DNA from: Paenibacillus sp. JZ16
GTDB taxonomy: Bacteria > Bacillota > Bacilli > Paenibacillales > Paenibacillaceae
Direction: 5' to 3'
Assembly (NCBI RefSeq): GCF_015326965.1
Contig: NZ_CP017659.1
Location: 1,116,001-1,180,000, forward strand
Length of the DNA stretch: 64,000 bases
Positions 27,498-35,744 of this stretch are shown one piece after another. The position numbers and the translations under genes were made by a program. Every line of letters begins with the position of its first letter. The stretch's first letter is position 1. Below the pieces are notes generated by a model, which saw only the letters and a list, made by a program, of their open reading frames with translations, was not told where the DNA came from and made no database searches.

Positions 27498-29753
27498 TTA
27501 CATCAAATATCTTCCCGTGATCGACTGCTCCGCATGGATGATCTTCGAAGGTGTGCCCTCGAATACCACTTGGCCACCCCGGCTCCCCCCGTCCGGTCCC
27601 ATATCGATAATCCAATCCGCTTGACTGATCACGTCGAGGTTATGCTCGATGACGATCACCGTATTGCCTGCATCCACGAGACGGTTCATGATCCCAAGCA
27701 GGTCACCGATATCTGACATATGTAGGCCCGTCGTCGGCTCATCCATCACGTAGATGCTCCCCTTCTTATACAGCTCGCTTGCCAGCTTGATCCGCTGGCA
27801 TTCCCCGCCTGAGAGCGTACTGAGCGGCTGGCCGAGTGTAATATAGTTCAGCCCTACATCACTCATTGCTTGCAGCTTGCGCACAACCTCTTTTAGTTCA
27901 AAAAATTCCAATGCCTGCTCCACCGTCATCTCCAGCACTTCTGCAATGGATTTGCCGTTTAATTTGTACTCGAGCACCTCTTCCTTAAACCGTCTGCCTC
28001 CGCATACTTCGCATGGCAGCTTCACGTTCTCGAGGAATGCAAGATCTGTATACACTACACCCAGCCCTTGACAGTTATCGCAAGCCCCTTTGGAGTTGAA
28101 GCTGAACAAACCTTGATTGACCTTGTTTGCAGAAGCAAACGCTTTGCGAACATCGTCCATTATGCCCGTATAGGTTGCAGGATTCGAGCGTGTTGACACG
28201 CCTACCGCCGATTGGTCAATGACAATCGCATCCGGATGGTGGCTGAGGAATACTTCGTTAATCAGCGTACTCTTGCCAGAGCCTGCAACGCCAGTAACGA
28301 CGGTCAGTACGCCGGTTGGAATATCTAAACTCACGTTCTGAAGGTTGTGAAGTGTGGCATCCTGGATAGATAGCTTGCCGGAGGGTTGCCTGCAATCTTG
28401 TTTCAGCTGCAGCGGCCGCTTCATATGAGTGCCTGTCAGCGTGCCTGCCTCCAATAAGCCTTCGAAGCTTCCTTCATATACGATCGTCCCGCCGCGGCTG
28501 CCGGCGTGAGGTCCTACGTCTACGATATGATCCGCCACCTTGATCACATCGGGATCATGCTCGACAACAATCACGGTATTGCCCTTGTCGCGCAGTTTCT
28601 GAAGCAATTCATTTAACCGGTGTACATCACGGGGGTGTAGGCCCACGCTGGGCTCATCGAAGATGTAGGTGACATCTACCAGACTGCCGCTCAGGTGCTT
28701 CACCATCTTGACGCGTTGCGACTCGCCGCCGGACAAAGTGTCCGTTTCGCGATCCAGCGTCAGGTAGTCAAGCCCGATATCCACCAGATGCTGCAGCCGC
28801 TCCGTTAGTGACTTCACCATCGGCGCTGCGACCGCGTTGTCAATCTCCCGGATAACTCGAATGAGCTGACCAACCTCCATGGAGGACATTTCCGCAATGT
28901 TGAGTCCATTGATCCTGCAGCTAAGGGCTGCCTGACTTAGTCTGGCACCGCGGCAGCTGGAACACGGGCCCTCTGAAATGTAGGGTGCAACAGCTTTTTG
29001 TGTGCGCTCGGACTTCGTCTTCACATCCTGCTTGATGTATTTATTCGTGAACTTCTCAATGACGCCTTCTACTGTAATATTCGTTGCCTTGCCGGCGAAG
29101 TCCATCTTTACTTTCCTTGCCTTGGCGTACAGCAGCTGATCCAGTTCATCATCCGAATAGTCGTTCAGCTTCTTATCGAGATCAAAGTCCCCGGTCTGCA
29201 CGATCATGTTCCACTCCCAGCCGTTCACCGAATAGTCCGGCAGCATAATAGCCCCCTCGTTGAGCGACTTTGACATATCCAGCGCCTTGCTCATATCGAC
29301 GCCTAATTTCCGGCCAATCCCGTTACATTCGGGACACATGCCTTGCGGATCGTTAAACGAGAACATGTTCGCTTGTCCGACATAAGGCTGTCCCACTCGG
29401 GAAAAGAGAAGACGGAGAATGGGAGAAATATCGGTAATCGTGCCCATCGTGGAATGGGAACCGCCGCCTAGCCGCTTCTGATCAACGATTACAGCCATGC
29501 TCAGATTCTCGATCGCGTCCGCATCTGGCTGCGGATAACGAGGAAGAAAGTTACGCACGAACATACTGAAGTTCTCATTCAGCAAACGCGTGGATTCTGC
29601 GGCAATCGTATCGAAGACGATCGATGACTTGCCGGATCCGGATACCCCGGTGAATATCGTGATCTTCCGCTTGGGAATGCGCAAGGATACGTTCTTGAGA
29701 TTGTTTTCCCTCGCAGCCGAGATTACGATATATTCCTGATTCGATTCGCTCAT
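27498..29753 (-). CDS. UvrA-like ABC ATPase (short, drug-resistance type)
   Basis: UvrA-related protein of 751 residues with two ABC ATPase halves: Walker A GVSGSGKSS and GVAGSGKST, signatures LSGGESQRVK and LSGGECQRIK. Zinc-finger CxxC pairs are at CPECNGIG, CSSCRGA, CDNCQGLG and CEVCGG. It is about 200 residues shorter than housekeeping UvrA, consistent with loss of the insertion that contacts UvrB. Relatives of this kind occur in antibiotic producers and resistance loci, where they are thought to recognise intercalated drugs. I chose ATG 29753, about eight bases after GGAAGGA. It is probably not the main repair protein. Confidence 0.88.
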   Translation of the reverse strand: MSESNQEYIVISAARENNLKNVSLRIPKRKITIFTGVSGSGKSSIVFDTIAAESTRLLNENFSMFVRNFLPRYPQPDADAIENLSMAVIVDQKRLGGGSHSTMGTITDISPILRLLFSRVGQPYVGQANMFSFNDPQGMCPECNGIGRKLGVDMSKALDMSKSLNEGAIMLPDYSVNGWEWNMIVQTGDFDLDKKLNDYSDDELDQLLYAKARKVKMDFAGKATNITVEGVIEKFTNKYIKQDVKTKSERTQKAVAPYISEGPCSSCRGARLSQAALSCRINGLNIAEMSSMEVGQLIRVIREIDNAVAAPMVKSLTERLQHLVDIGLDYLTLDRETDTLSGGESQRVKMVKHLSGSLVDVTYIFDEPSVGLHPRDVHRLNELLQKLRDKGNTVIVVEHDPDVIKVADHIVDVGPHAGSRGGTIVYEGSFEGLLEAGTLTGTHMKRPLQLKQDCRQPSGKLSIQDATLHNLQNVSLDIPTGVLTVVTGVAGSGKSTLINEVFLSHHPDAIVIDQSAVGVSTRSNPATYTGIMDDVRKAFASANKVNQGLFSFNSKGACDNCQGLGVVYTDLAFLENVKLPCEVCGGRRFKEEVLEYKLNGKSIAEVLEMTVEQALEFFELKEVVRKLQAMSDVGLNYITLGQPLSTLSGGECQRIKLASELYKKGSIYVMDEPTTGLHMSDIGDLLGIMNRLVDAGNTVIVIEHNLDVISQADWIIDMGPDGGSRGGQVVFEGTPSKIIHAEQSITGRYLM

Positions 29754-29937
29754 GGCTAACATCCTTCCGATCTGGGTTCAAACGCAACCTGTTTTGTAAT
29801 ATGAAGAGTGGGCTGAAGTGTGGTATGTATAAGCATATACTAATTGGACACCATTTAGTGACACAATGATTATAGGAAACTACTTCGTGTCATGTCAATC
29901 CATAATTTTGCTCATATTGAATTTTAGACAGGCATGC

Positions 29938-29968
29938 AAAAATGGCCCTCCCTTAAGGGAAGGCCATC
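29938..29968 (-). terminator. terminator after terC-like gene
   Basis: On the minus strand TGGCCTTCCCTTAAGGGAGGGCCA is followed by TTTTTG. It lies about 26 bases after the TerC stop. Confidence 0.85.
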
Positions 29969-29993
29969 TGTCAACTATGATCGAAAGACGGAA

Positions 29994-30770
29994 CTATAGT
30001 TGCTCGGTCTGTGACTGTTTACTTTTACCAGGTGCAAACCAACCGAGAAGGGCTATCGCCACCAAGACACCATAGAAGATTATGGTCCAGACTGTGCTAT
30101 GTGGGAAATGGTGATCTAACACCCCAATATCTTCATGGGCTAAGGTAATCACAGCGAGCTTGACACCGACCCATGCCACGATTGCATAAGCCGTGGTCTC
30201 CAGCGCTGGCCGTTGAGCAAGCAGCTTAACAAACCATGTGGCTGCAAATTTGATCAGAATAAGCCCGGCGATTCCGCCAAGCACAACAACCAAGAATTGA
30301 CCTCCGTCCATACCACCGAAATCAGGAAGCGGTGAATCTGGGAGACCCAGTGCCAGAGCCACAGCAGCAAGAATGGAATCAATCGCAAAGGCCAGATCCG
30401 CAATCGCAATTTTGCTTACCGTTGGCCAGAAGCCTTTACCGGCAGCATCTTTCTTTATGTCCTCGCGAATATTTTTATTTTCCTTACCGAAACGTGCTTT
30501 GATGATGTGCTTTAATCCGAGGTACAGAAGATAAGCAGCTCCAATCGCCTGTATTTGCCAGACGTTCGCAATAAACGATATCGCAAATAAAGCCGCGAAG
30601 CGAAAAACAAAAGCCATAATGATCCCGTAATTGATCGCTTTCTTCTTCTGGTCCTCCGGTAAGTGCTTCGCGATAACTGCCAACACAAGGGCATTATCCG
30701 CCGATAGTAAACCTTCCAATCCAATAAGAATTAGTAATGCCCATGCATACTCTAGCCAAATTGACTCCAA
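29994..30770 (-). CDS. TerC-family integral membrane protein
   Basis: TerC proteins are metal-linked membrane proteins; Bacillus relatives (YceF, YkoY) help load manganese into exoenzymes during export. About seven helices are predicted. The family motifs GLEGLLSADNALVLAVIAKHLP and IAIADLAFAIDSILAAVALA carry the acidic residues thought to bind metal. I chose TTG at 30770, after AGAGGGGAAG; an in-frame ATG 30 bases upstream has weaker support. A 30-codon reading frame ends just before its ribosome site. Confidence 0.88.
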   Translation of the reverse strand: MESIWLEYAWALLILIGLEGLLSADNALVLAVIAKHLPEDQKKKAINYGIIMAFVFRFAALFAISFIANVWQIQAIGAAYLLYLGLKHIIKARFGKENKNIREDIKKDAAGKGFWPTVSKIAIADLAFAIDSILAAVALALGLPDSPLPDFGGMDGGQFLVVVLGGIAGLILIKFAATWFVKLLAQRPALETTAYAIVAWVGVKLAVITLAHEDIGVLDHHFPHSTVWTIIFYGVLVAIALLGWFAPGKSKQSQTEQL

Positions 30771-30786
30771 CAGTACTTCCCCTCTC

Positions 30787-30879
30787 TTATGTGCGATGCT
30801 CATGGTTAAACTTCTGGCTGAAAACATCTAATCTCCACTTTAAAGAGCAGAGGTTTTTCCCCAGTTTTGATTGTTCCAT
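30787..30879 (-). CDS. 30-residue leader peptide or small protein before terC
   Basis: ATG at 30879 has AAAGGAAG upstream, and the TAA at 30787 directly precedes the terC ribosome site. The peptide starts MEQSKLGKNLCSLKW and ends NHEHRT. It could couple translation to terC or act as a leader. No known family is recognised and the call rests on layout only. Confidence 0.35.
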   Translation of the reverse strand: MEQSKLGKNLCSLKWRLDVFSQKFNHEHRT

Positions 30880-30983
30880 GACTTCCTTTCGTTATTACGT
30901 TGTCAAGTAACGTCTCGTTTCATTCATTTCAGGCCAAATTTTCAGATCCACGGTCAGCTTGGCGACTTCCCGAAGCCAGCATC

Positions 30984-31010
30984 AAAAATCCCCTTTTCAA
31001 AGGGGATTTT
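30984..31010. terminator. hairpin terminator after fra
   Basis: AAAATCCCC and GGGGATTTT form a symmetrical hairpin with T runs on both sides. It ends transcription of the fra gene on the minus strand. Confidence 0.8.
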
Positions 31011-31029
31011 CCTATACATTCTTTTTTTG

Positions 31030-31401
31030 CTATTTTCGCCAAAAAGTTGTACAGTCAGCCTTATCCATAATATTAAACTCGATCATTTTCTCAAGTAATG
31101 AGAAGTCCACCGGTCTTTCCCACCGGATACGTACTAACTCTTTGGTGTGATCATAGCCAGCCTGTACAATTTCATCAGAAAAATGCTGAATCACTACTCT
31201 TTCAGGTGCAACAGCCAAATGTTGTTTGGCAATGCTAAAGCCGATGATAAATGTGCCGTGGTCGGTAAACATAGGCTGGTTCCACGCCATTTTCGGCATT
31301 AATTCCGGGAATTTTTTAGTTACCCAAGCCAAAACCTCTTCCGTACGTTCACGATGTTCAGGGTTATCAATATGTGCTAAATATTCTGCAAAGACTTCCA
31401 T
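31030..31401 (-). CDS. fra: frataxin-like iron chaperone Fra (YdhG)
   Basis: Small DUF1801 protein of 123 residues, the functional frataxin of Bacillus that hands iron to Fe-S cluster and haem assembly. The sequence follows B. subtilis YdhG closely in my recall, including [34 protein letters not shown] and the end [11 protein letters not shown] chose ATG 31401 because AGGAGGAACAAC precedes it; the frame extends 48 codons upstream without similarity. It is a single-gene unit ending in a hairpin. Confidence 0.92.
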   Translation of the reverse strand: MEVFAEYLAHIDNPEHRERTEEVLAWVTKKFPELMPKMAWNQPMFTDHGTFIIGFSIAKQHLAVAPERVVIQHFSDEIVQAGYDHTKELVRIRWERPVDFSLLEKMIEFNIMDKADCTTFWRK

Positions 31402-31889
31402 GTTGTTCCTCCTAATATGAAAATGATGTCGATCGGAGAAGCAACTATATATTCTCAACATATACGATCCCCACACAATTCTAATACAAGAGGATTTTCT
31501 TATGCAAGAGAGTTTTTTTATTTCTCCCATCAAGTTTTTTTTCAATATATAATGATATGTCTTGGTTTCTACGCTTTTGTATTCAAATAGAAAATGACCC
31601 CATATTGCGATTCACCTTTGTTATCATGGCCAATTTATCCACATTGTAATTAAACGCCCCTGGTTGGCATCAAAAGCGGAGCCTACGGGAATCTTAATGG
31701 TGCATTAAGATAAAAGTTCATTTGGCACAAAAAAACCTCCGCAGCCATTTCACAGGGAAGTTCCTACATCCCTAGAAAGTTGTAGAGGGTCCGGCCCGGT
31801 ATTTCTTGTCATCCATATGTGCATGTTCTGACCTTTTTTTACATACCTATGAGAGAATACTCATGTTTTCAGGCGAAAGAAGGGATATC
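31402..31889. other. intergenic region between fra and fixH-like gene
   Basis: No convincing gene lies in this 488-base stretch. A palindrome CTTAATG-GTG-CATTAAG sits at 31693-31709. A GC-rich patch at 31736-31800 contains TGTAG/CTACA-like pairing but matches no RNA family that I know. Promoters of the divergent fra and FixH-like genes must lie here. Confidence 0.5.
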
Positions 31890-32297
31890 ATGAAGACAAG
31901 ATGGGGCATGGCTTTGTTGTTGCTCTTTATAATCGCGGCTATGATTCTTTACCAGCAGGTTCATGATCGTTCCAAAGTAGAAAACCTGTATACTGATGGG
32001 CAGCTTCGCATGGAAATACAAACCGTTCAATCTGTCGCAGAACCCATGAAAGAAACGTCCTTCCAGGTTTTCATTACCGAGCTGCCTGAGAAACCCATTG
32101 CTAATGCCGATATTAAACTAAACCTCAAGATGCCCGATATGTTTTGTGGTGTGTTTCCCGCCGAGATTGTCGAATCAAAGCCGGGTGTATACAGCGCAAC
32201 GGCCGTACCTGTTATGCAAGGACTTTGGGAAGCGGAAGCGGTCCTTCGTTGGGAGGATCAAAATGTCACGGTGAGGACGTTGTTCAACGTTCGCTAG
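31890..32297 (+). CDS. FixH/YtkA-like membrane-anchored protein
   Basis: A 135-residue protein with one N-terminal membrane helix (about 6-23) and an extracytoplasmic beta domain of the FixH/YtkA type. PDMFCGVFPAEIVESKPGVYSA and GLWEAEAVLRW match the family pattern (usually M-x..P..G.Y..). Such proteins are tied to copper delivery and oxidase assembly. I chose ATG 31890, since GAAGGGATATC precedes it; a longer frame from 31806 lacks support. It converges with the SafE-like gene, and the two share a copper/oxidase theme. Confidence 0.7.
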   Translation: MKTRWGMALLLLFIIAAMILYQQVHDRSKVENLYTDGQLRMEIQTVQSVAEPMKETSFQVFITELPEKPIANADIKLNLKMPDMFCGVFPAEIVESKPGVYSATAVPVMQGLWEAEAVLRWEDQNVTVRTLFNVR

Positions 32298-32303
32298 CCC
32301 TGC

Positions 32304-32990
32304 TTACCATAACCATGGGTGAATTCCCGGGATCCATCCGTTAGCGCTAATTCCTTTTAAAATGGAAAGCACCCCCATTAAAAAGGCCAGAAATCCGCCG
32401 AGTTTACGCATTCCTCTGCGCCACTTTTTCGTTAAACTGCCGGCGGACAGCGCCGTTAGGAGTAGAATGGGAAAAGTCGAAAGTCCAAATACCAGCATGA
32501 TCAAGAGGCCTTCCAGACCAGATCCGGATGCCGCTGCATTCATGTGCATCGCATAGGTCAAACCGCATGGAAGAAAACCGAGCAGGAGGCCCGTTAGAAA
32601 AGTCGCAAACAACTCATACCGCTGACCAAGCCGTTCCAATTTCAGATGCAACAAAGAATGTCTCGGCAGATGCGCGTTATAAATGGGCAGTGTGTACCGA
32701 CGAAATGTCCACAGCAGAATGAGCAGACCTCCAATGATGCTGGCCGCGCCTTGAAAGCCAACAAAGCTGCCAGCCACATCCAGGAAGGAGCCCACCATCC
32801 CCATAAAGCCTCCGATCACCGTGTACGTTGTCACTCTGCCAGCGTTGTAGGCTAACGTAGAAGCAAGCGGAGAACTGCTGGTTCGAAGGGCCAGAGAAGA
32901 AACGATCCCTCCGCACATCACCAGGCAATGCGGCGCCCCCATCAAGCCTGTCAGAGCTACTAACAGTAATCCGCTCCCCGTCCAGTCCAT
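32304..32990 (-). CDS. SafE/DsbD-like heavy-metal membrane protein
   Basis: Integral membrane protein of the TauE/SafE-DsbD_2 type, 228 residues and about six helices. The first helix carries GAPHCLVMCGG and the fourth FLPCGLTYAMHM. This Cys/His pattern is typical of homologues linked to copper handling and cytochrome oxidase maturation. I chose ATG 32990 because GGGGG lies about nine bases upstream. It faces the FixH-like gene tail to tail with a six-base gap. Confidence 0.82.
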   Translation of the reverse strand: MDWTGSGLLLVALTGLMGAPHCLVMCGGIVSSLALRTSSSPLASTLAYNAGRVTTYTVIGGFMGMVGSFLDVAGSFVGFQGAASIIGGLLILLWTFRRYTLPIYNAHLPRHSLLHLKLERLGQRYELFATFLTGLLLGFLPCGLTYAMHMNAAASGSGLEGLLIMLVFGLSTFPILLLTALSAGSLTKKWRRGMRKLGGFLAFLMGVLSILKGISANGWIPGIHPWLW

Positions 32991-33085
32991 GTTCTCAACC
33001 CCCTTCCCGGCCGGACAATATACGCCGTTCTTCATAGGATCGCAAATCCATTCATTGTATGAAGGTGCGCGATTATTAAGAATAA

Positions 33086-33709
33086 TTATTCTACTGAATC
33101 AGGTCCGAATACCGGCGCTAATTTTGATGAGGACAATTGCTCGCTTAGACCGAAATATTCGCAAAAATTCATAATCATCGGATTCCATTTCGAAGGATCG
33201 ACATAGTTTGAATGGGCATCCATAAGAAGATCTGCCTCGACATGAACTTTATCGATGCGCACTTCGATGGCAACAAGTGAGCTTGGTTCTTCAAAAGGAT
33301 GGAGCTTAACAAACCTGGCTTCCAGATGGACAGGGCATTCTTTCACACGCGGCGCTTGAACGAGCTGGGACGGAAGTGGTGTTAACCCTGCGACACCGAA
33401 TTTGTTCGCCTCAAACTGATACCCCCTTGCTGCTTTCGACTCAGGGACCGGGTTGCGACCTGTTAACAGGGTCAGACGCTCAACTGCGGGAATCAAGTCA
33501 GTCGACGGGAGATTAAGCACGCACTCCCCTTCACGAATGATATTTTGAACAGTCTGAGACTTGCTGCTCATACCAAGCATGCATGATTGATTGAGCCACC
33601 AGGCTGAGGACATCGGAGCCAGGTTGGGTGTGCCGTCTTCGTTGATGGTACTTATCAACACGACCGAAGTCCCGAAATAATGAATTTTTGGATGTATGAC
33701 TTTATGCAT
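33086..33709 (-). CDS. flavin reductase-like FMN-binding protein
   Basis: FMN-binding split-barrel protein of the flavin reductase family, about 207 residues. The N-terminal half shows GTSVVLISTINEDGTPNLAPMSS and the conserved middle CVLNLPS, the usual FMN-site stretches. It may reduce flavin or act on an unknown substrate. The start is uncertain: the ATG at 33709 is 12 bases after GGAG, while the ATG at 33721 abuts it. It stands alone. Confidence 0.83.
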   Translation of the reverse strand: MHKVIHPKIHYFGTSVVLISTINEDGTPNLAPMSSAWWLNQSCMLGMSSKSQTVQNIIREGECVLNLPSTDLIPAVERLTLLTGRNPVPESKAARGYQFEANKFGVAGLTPLPSQLVQAPRVKECPVHLEARFVKLHPFEEPSSLVAIEVRIDKVHVEADLLMDAHSNYVDPSKWNPMIMNFCEYFGLSEQLSSSKLAPVFGPDSVE

Positions 33710-33833
33710 ATCAGATTCCATCTCCTCGACATGATTTTTATGTAATGTATCACAAGCTCGTTATTGGAGCATAGGGTTATGGAATAAGACCGCAAGATAT
33801 AAAAACTGGATCCCTACCATTCATTGTTGATTG

Positions 33834-33861
33834 AAAACAGCCGACCCTAAGGACGGCTGTT
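33834..33861 (-). terminator. terminator after bdbC
   Basis: Arms AACAGCCG and CGGCTGTT, with T residues following on the minus strand. It lies about 30 bases after the bdbC stop. Confidence 0.75.
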
Positions 33862-33889
33862 ACAGGTCATATAATAAGAGCAGCTTTCA

Positions 33890-34315
33890 TCACTGGTTTG
33901 TATGTTGCTTCTGCGAGCGAAGGGCCAGCAATAGAGCCACGGCGATGAGCACGAATGCGGCAAATGCCAGCATCGGAATGGTCAACCAACCGAACCAATT
34001 CAAATAGTCATTCAAGCAGGACACCGGCCCGCATGCGGCAATATCCGACTCTTTGGGGAGTTTTTGAATGATACTATGATATGTAGATATGCCTCCGCCA
34101 ATGATGACAAGGGGTAGGATGTATGGGACAATGTGCGTCTTTTGCCGATATGCCGCGATTCCCAAGACAATGACTAATGGATACATGAAGATCCTTTGGT
34201 ACCAACATAAGACGCATGGCGTAAAATGCCATACTTCACTAAGAAACAAACTTCCGCTAGTTGCCACAGCTGATACAGTCCATGCAAAAAACAGCCATAC
34301 TCCCGTTTTATTCAT
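33890..34315 (-). CDS. bdbC: disulfide formation protein BdbC (DsbB-like)
   Basis: Quinone-linked membrane thiol oxidase of 141 residues with four helices, which reoxidises an extracytoplasmic DsbA-like protein (BdbD). The first Cys pair is C34/C37 in PCVLCWYQR, the second is C95/C100 in ACGPVSC, as the mechanism requires. GGGAGG precedes the ATG. No bdbD gene adjoins it, so its partner must be elsewhere. The neighbouring copper and oxidase-type genes fit a cell-envelope redox theme. Confidence 0.93.
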   Translation of the reverse strand: MNKTGVWLFFAWTVSAVATSGSLFLSEVWHFTPCVLCWYQRIFMYPLVIVLGIAAYRQKTHIVPYILPLVIIGGGISTYHSIIQKLPKESDIAACGPVSCLNDYLNWFGWLTIPMLAFAAFVLIAVALLLALRSQKQHTNQ

Positions 34316-34495
34316 TGTTCAAACGACCTCCCTTCTATTTTTGTTCTAGCCATCATACGAGATTTGGTCATATGTTTTCTCATTTTCTCTTAATTGTCAG
34401 TAAATGAAAATGGCTCCTTCGGGCTATAGATTCAAAAACACGTTCCTTTCAACTTCTCAATATCCTTATCCTCTCCTTAGATCAGATCATGAGTC

Positions 34496-34526
34496 AAAAA
34501 GACTGCCGGTAATAATACCGACAGTG
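34496..34526 (-). terminator. terminator repeat, family B
   Basis: On the minus strand CACTGTCGGT and ACCGGCAGTC flank a short loop and are followed by TTTTT. The sequence resembles 51529-51560 and 53782-53812. Confidence 0.8.
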
Positions 34527-34551
34527 TTAATTGCGCTCCAGGACACCAAGA

Positions 34552-34965
34552 TTAAACAACTGGAGAAGAAATGCTTGCAAGTTCCTTAAACTCGTTAACA
34601 TGATGAAGGGCATGCGAGATTTCATTACAACGAACAATCTTGCCGTTTTTTATTTCAAAAATCGCGATAAGCTCAATTAACCCCCGGGTTCCGCTTTTCT
34701 TGGTAACATCTACGGTGTATCGCAATGTCAAAGTTTGAAGCTCTTCGTCATAGAGGGTATCGTAAAATGGAGAAACGGTAATTTTGTCTACTGTAGCTTT
34801 TAATGCAGTTAGATGATTCTTAAATTCTTCCAAGTTTATCTTTTTGCCATCAGTCACTTGATAGTATCGGTTATGAAAATAATCGGGTATTTTAACAAAA
34901 TCAAAATTAACTATAATGTCGTTATACATTTGCGATATAAAACGAATAGCTTCCTGCTTGTTCAT
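34552..34965 (-). CDS. SnoaL/NTF2-like protein
   Basis: Small NTF2-fold protein (137 residues) of the SnoaL-like group, with YNDIIVNFDF near the start and ELIAIFEIKNGKIVRCNEIS near the end. Members are isomerases, hydrolases or ligand binders, and this one has no assigned activity. I chose ATG 34965, nine bases after GGAG. It lies 20 bases downstream of the MarR gene and is probably its co-transcribed target. Confidence 0.75.
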   Translation of the reverse strand: MNKQEAIRFISQMYNDIIVNFDFVKIPDYFHNRYYQVTDGKKINLEEFKNHLTALKATVDKITVSPFYDTLYDEELQTLTLRYTVDVTKKSGTRGLIELIAIFEIKNGKIVRCNEISHALHHVNEFKELASISSPVV

Positions 34966-34985
34966 TTTGGTCATCTCCTACAGAG

Positions 34986-35462
34986 TTATTTGGATTCCGA
35001 AGTCATCAGCAGCCACGTATTAAGAAAGCGAATAATCACATCGATTTCGTTATCATTAAAATGACTGAACAGTTCGTAGTACTTCTCTTCAGCTTGCTGA
35101 TGCAGATTATCATGCTCTGCAGCCAACTGCTTCCCTTGATCTGTAGCCTCATAATAAATTTCTTTAAGATTGTCCGTTTTCTTTGCAGTCACGACTAAAT
35201 CGTGTTGAATCAATGTATTTATGGCTTTGGTTATAGCGGATTTTGATAAATTTAATTCCGTTGCTAAAGACGTATTATTCAATTGACATGGGTGACGCTT
35301 TACTAAAGATAAGATGTGAAGTTGCGTCATGGACCAGTATTTTACTGAATCTGAACCAACAGCACTCTCGATCGACGTGTTCCGAGCCCGTAAACTTTTC
35401 TCTCTATTCATAATGAAATGTTGGACAGCTTCAATCGCTTCTTTACGTTTATTTGAGGTCAT
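34986..35462 (-). CDS. MarR-family regulator
   Basis: Winged-helix repressor of about 158 residues. The recognition region is ELNLSKSAITKAINTLIQHDLV, with the wing at KKTDNLKEIYYEATDQGKQL. I chose ATG 35462 because AGGAGG lies eight bases upstream; a GTG nine bases earlier overlaps the ribosome site. It heads a two-gene unit with the NTF2-like gene and probably binds the palindromes at 35486-35522. Confidence 0.88.
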   Translation of the reverse strand: MTSNKRKEAIEAVQHFIMNREKSLRARNTSIESAVGSDSVKYWSMTQLHILSLVKRHPCQLNNTSLATELNLSKSAITKAINTLIQHDLVVTAKKTDNLKEIYYEATDQGKQLAAEHDNLHQQAEEKYYELFSHFNDNEIDVIIRFLNTWLLMTSESK

Positions 35463-35485
35463 GGGAGTCACCTCCTATGAGAATA

Positions 35486-35522
35486 TTGTTAACCATTCAA
35501 CAATTATAGTTTACCGGTTAAC
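35486..35522 (-). promoter_or_regulatory. MarR promoter with palindromic operators
   Basis: On the plus strand TTGTTAACCATTCAACAA (35486-35503) is an 18-base imperfect palindrome of MarR type. GTTAACC (35488-35494) and GGTTAAC (35516-35522) form a second, wider inverted repeat. On the minus strand TATAAT lies between them. A repressor bound here would block its own promoter. Confidence 0.6.
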
Positions 35523-35583
35523 AAAAATATGTCAAGAAACTAAGCTCATAAAACATATTGGGGAAAAGTAATAACAGGAAGAC

Positions 35584-35607
35584 AAAAAAGCCGCCAAAAT
35601 TGGCGAC
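35584..35607 (-). terminator. terminator after the beta-helix gene
   Basis: On the minus strand GTCGCCAATTTTGGCGGC is followed by six T. It lies about 140 bases after the stop. The 35608-35744 gap shows no gene. Confidence 0.8.
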
Positions 35608-35744
35608 AGTAGATGGGTTCGAAGATGTTAGCTTAAAATAATACAACGTTGTCCACATAAGAACATACGATTGCTGCCGAAACAGCCTATTATTAATCTC
35701 TCTTAACATTCCAACTCTGTTACTCGATTCTAAAAAGCATAACT

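Noticed and set aside
27498..29753. Housekeeping uvrA
   Set aside because: The protein is about 200 residues too short and lacks the UvrB-contact insertion; no uvrB adjoins it.
30895..30906. TTGACA on the minus strand as the terC promoter
   Set aside because: No acceptable -10 box lies 16-18 bases downstream, so the match is probably chance.
30880..30983. Possible yybP-ykoY manganese riboswitch before terC
   Set aside because: The conserved GGGGAGUA and paired blocks of that class were not found in the leader.
31736..31800. Riboswitch in the GC-rich patch before the FixH-like gene
   Set aside because: Some pairing is possible but no conserved core of a known class was recognised.
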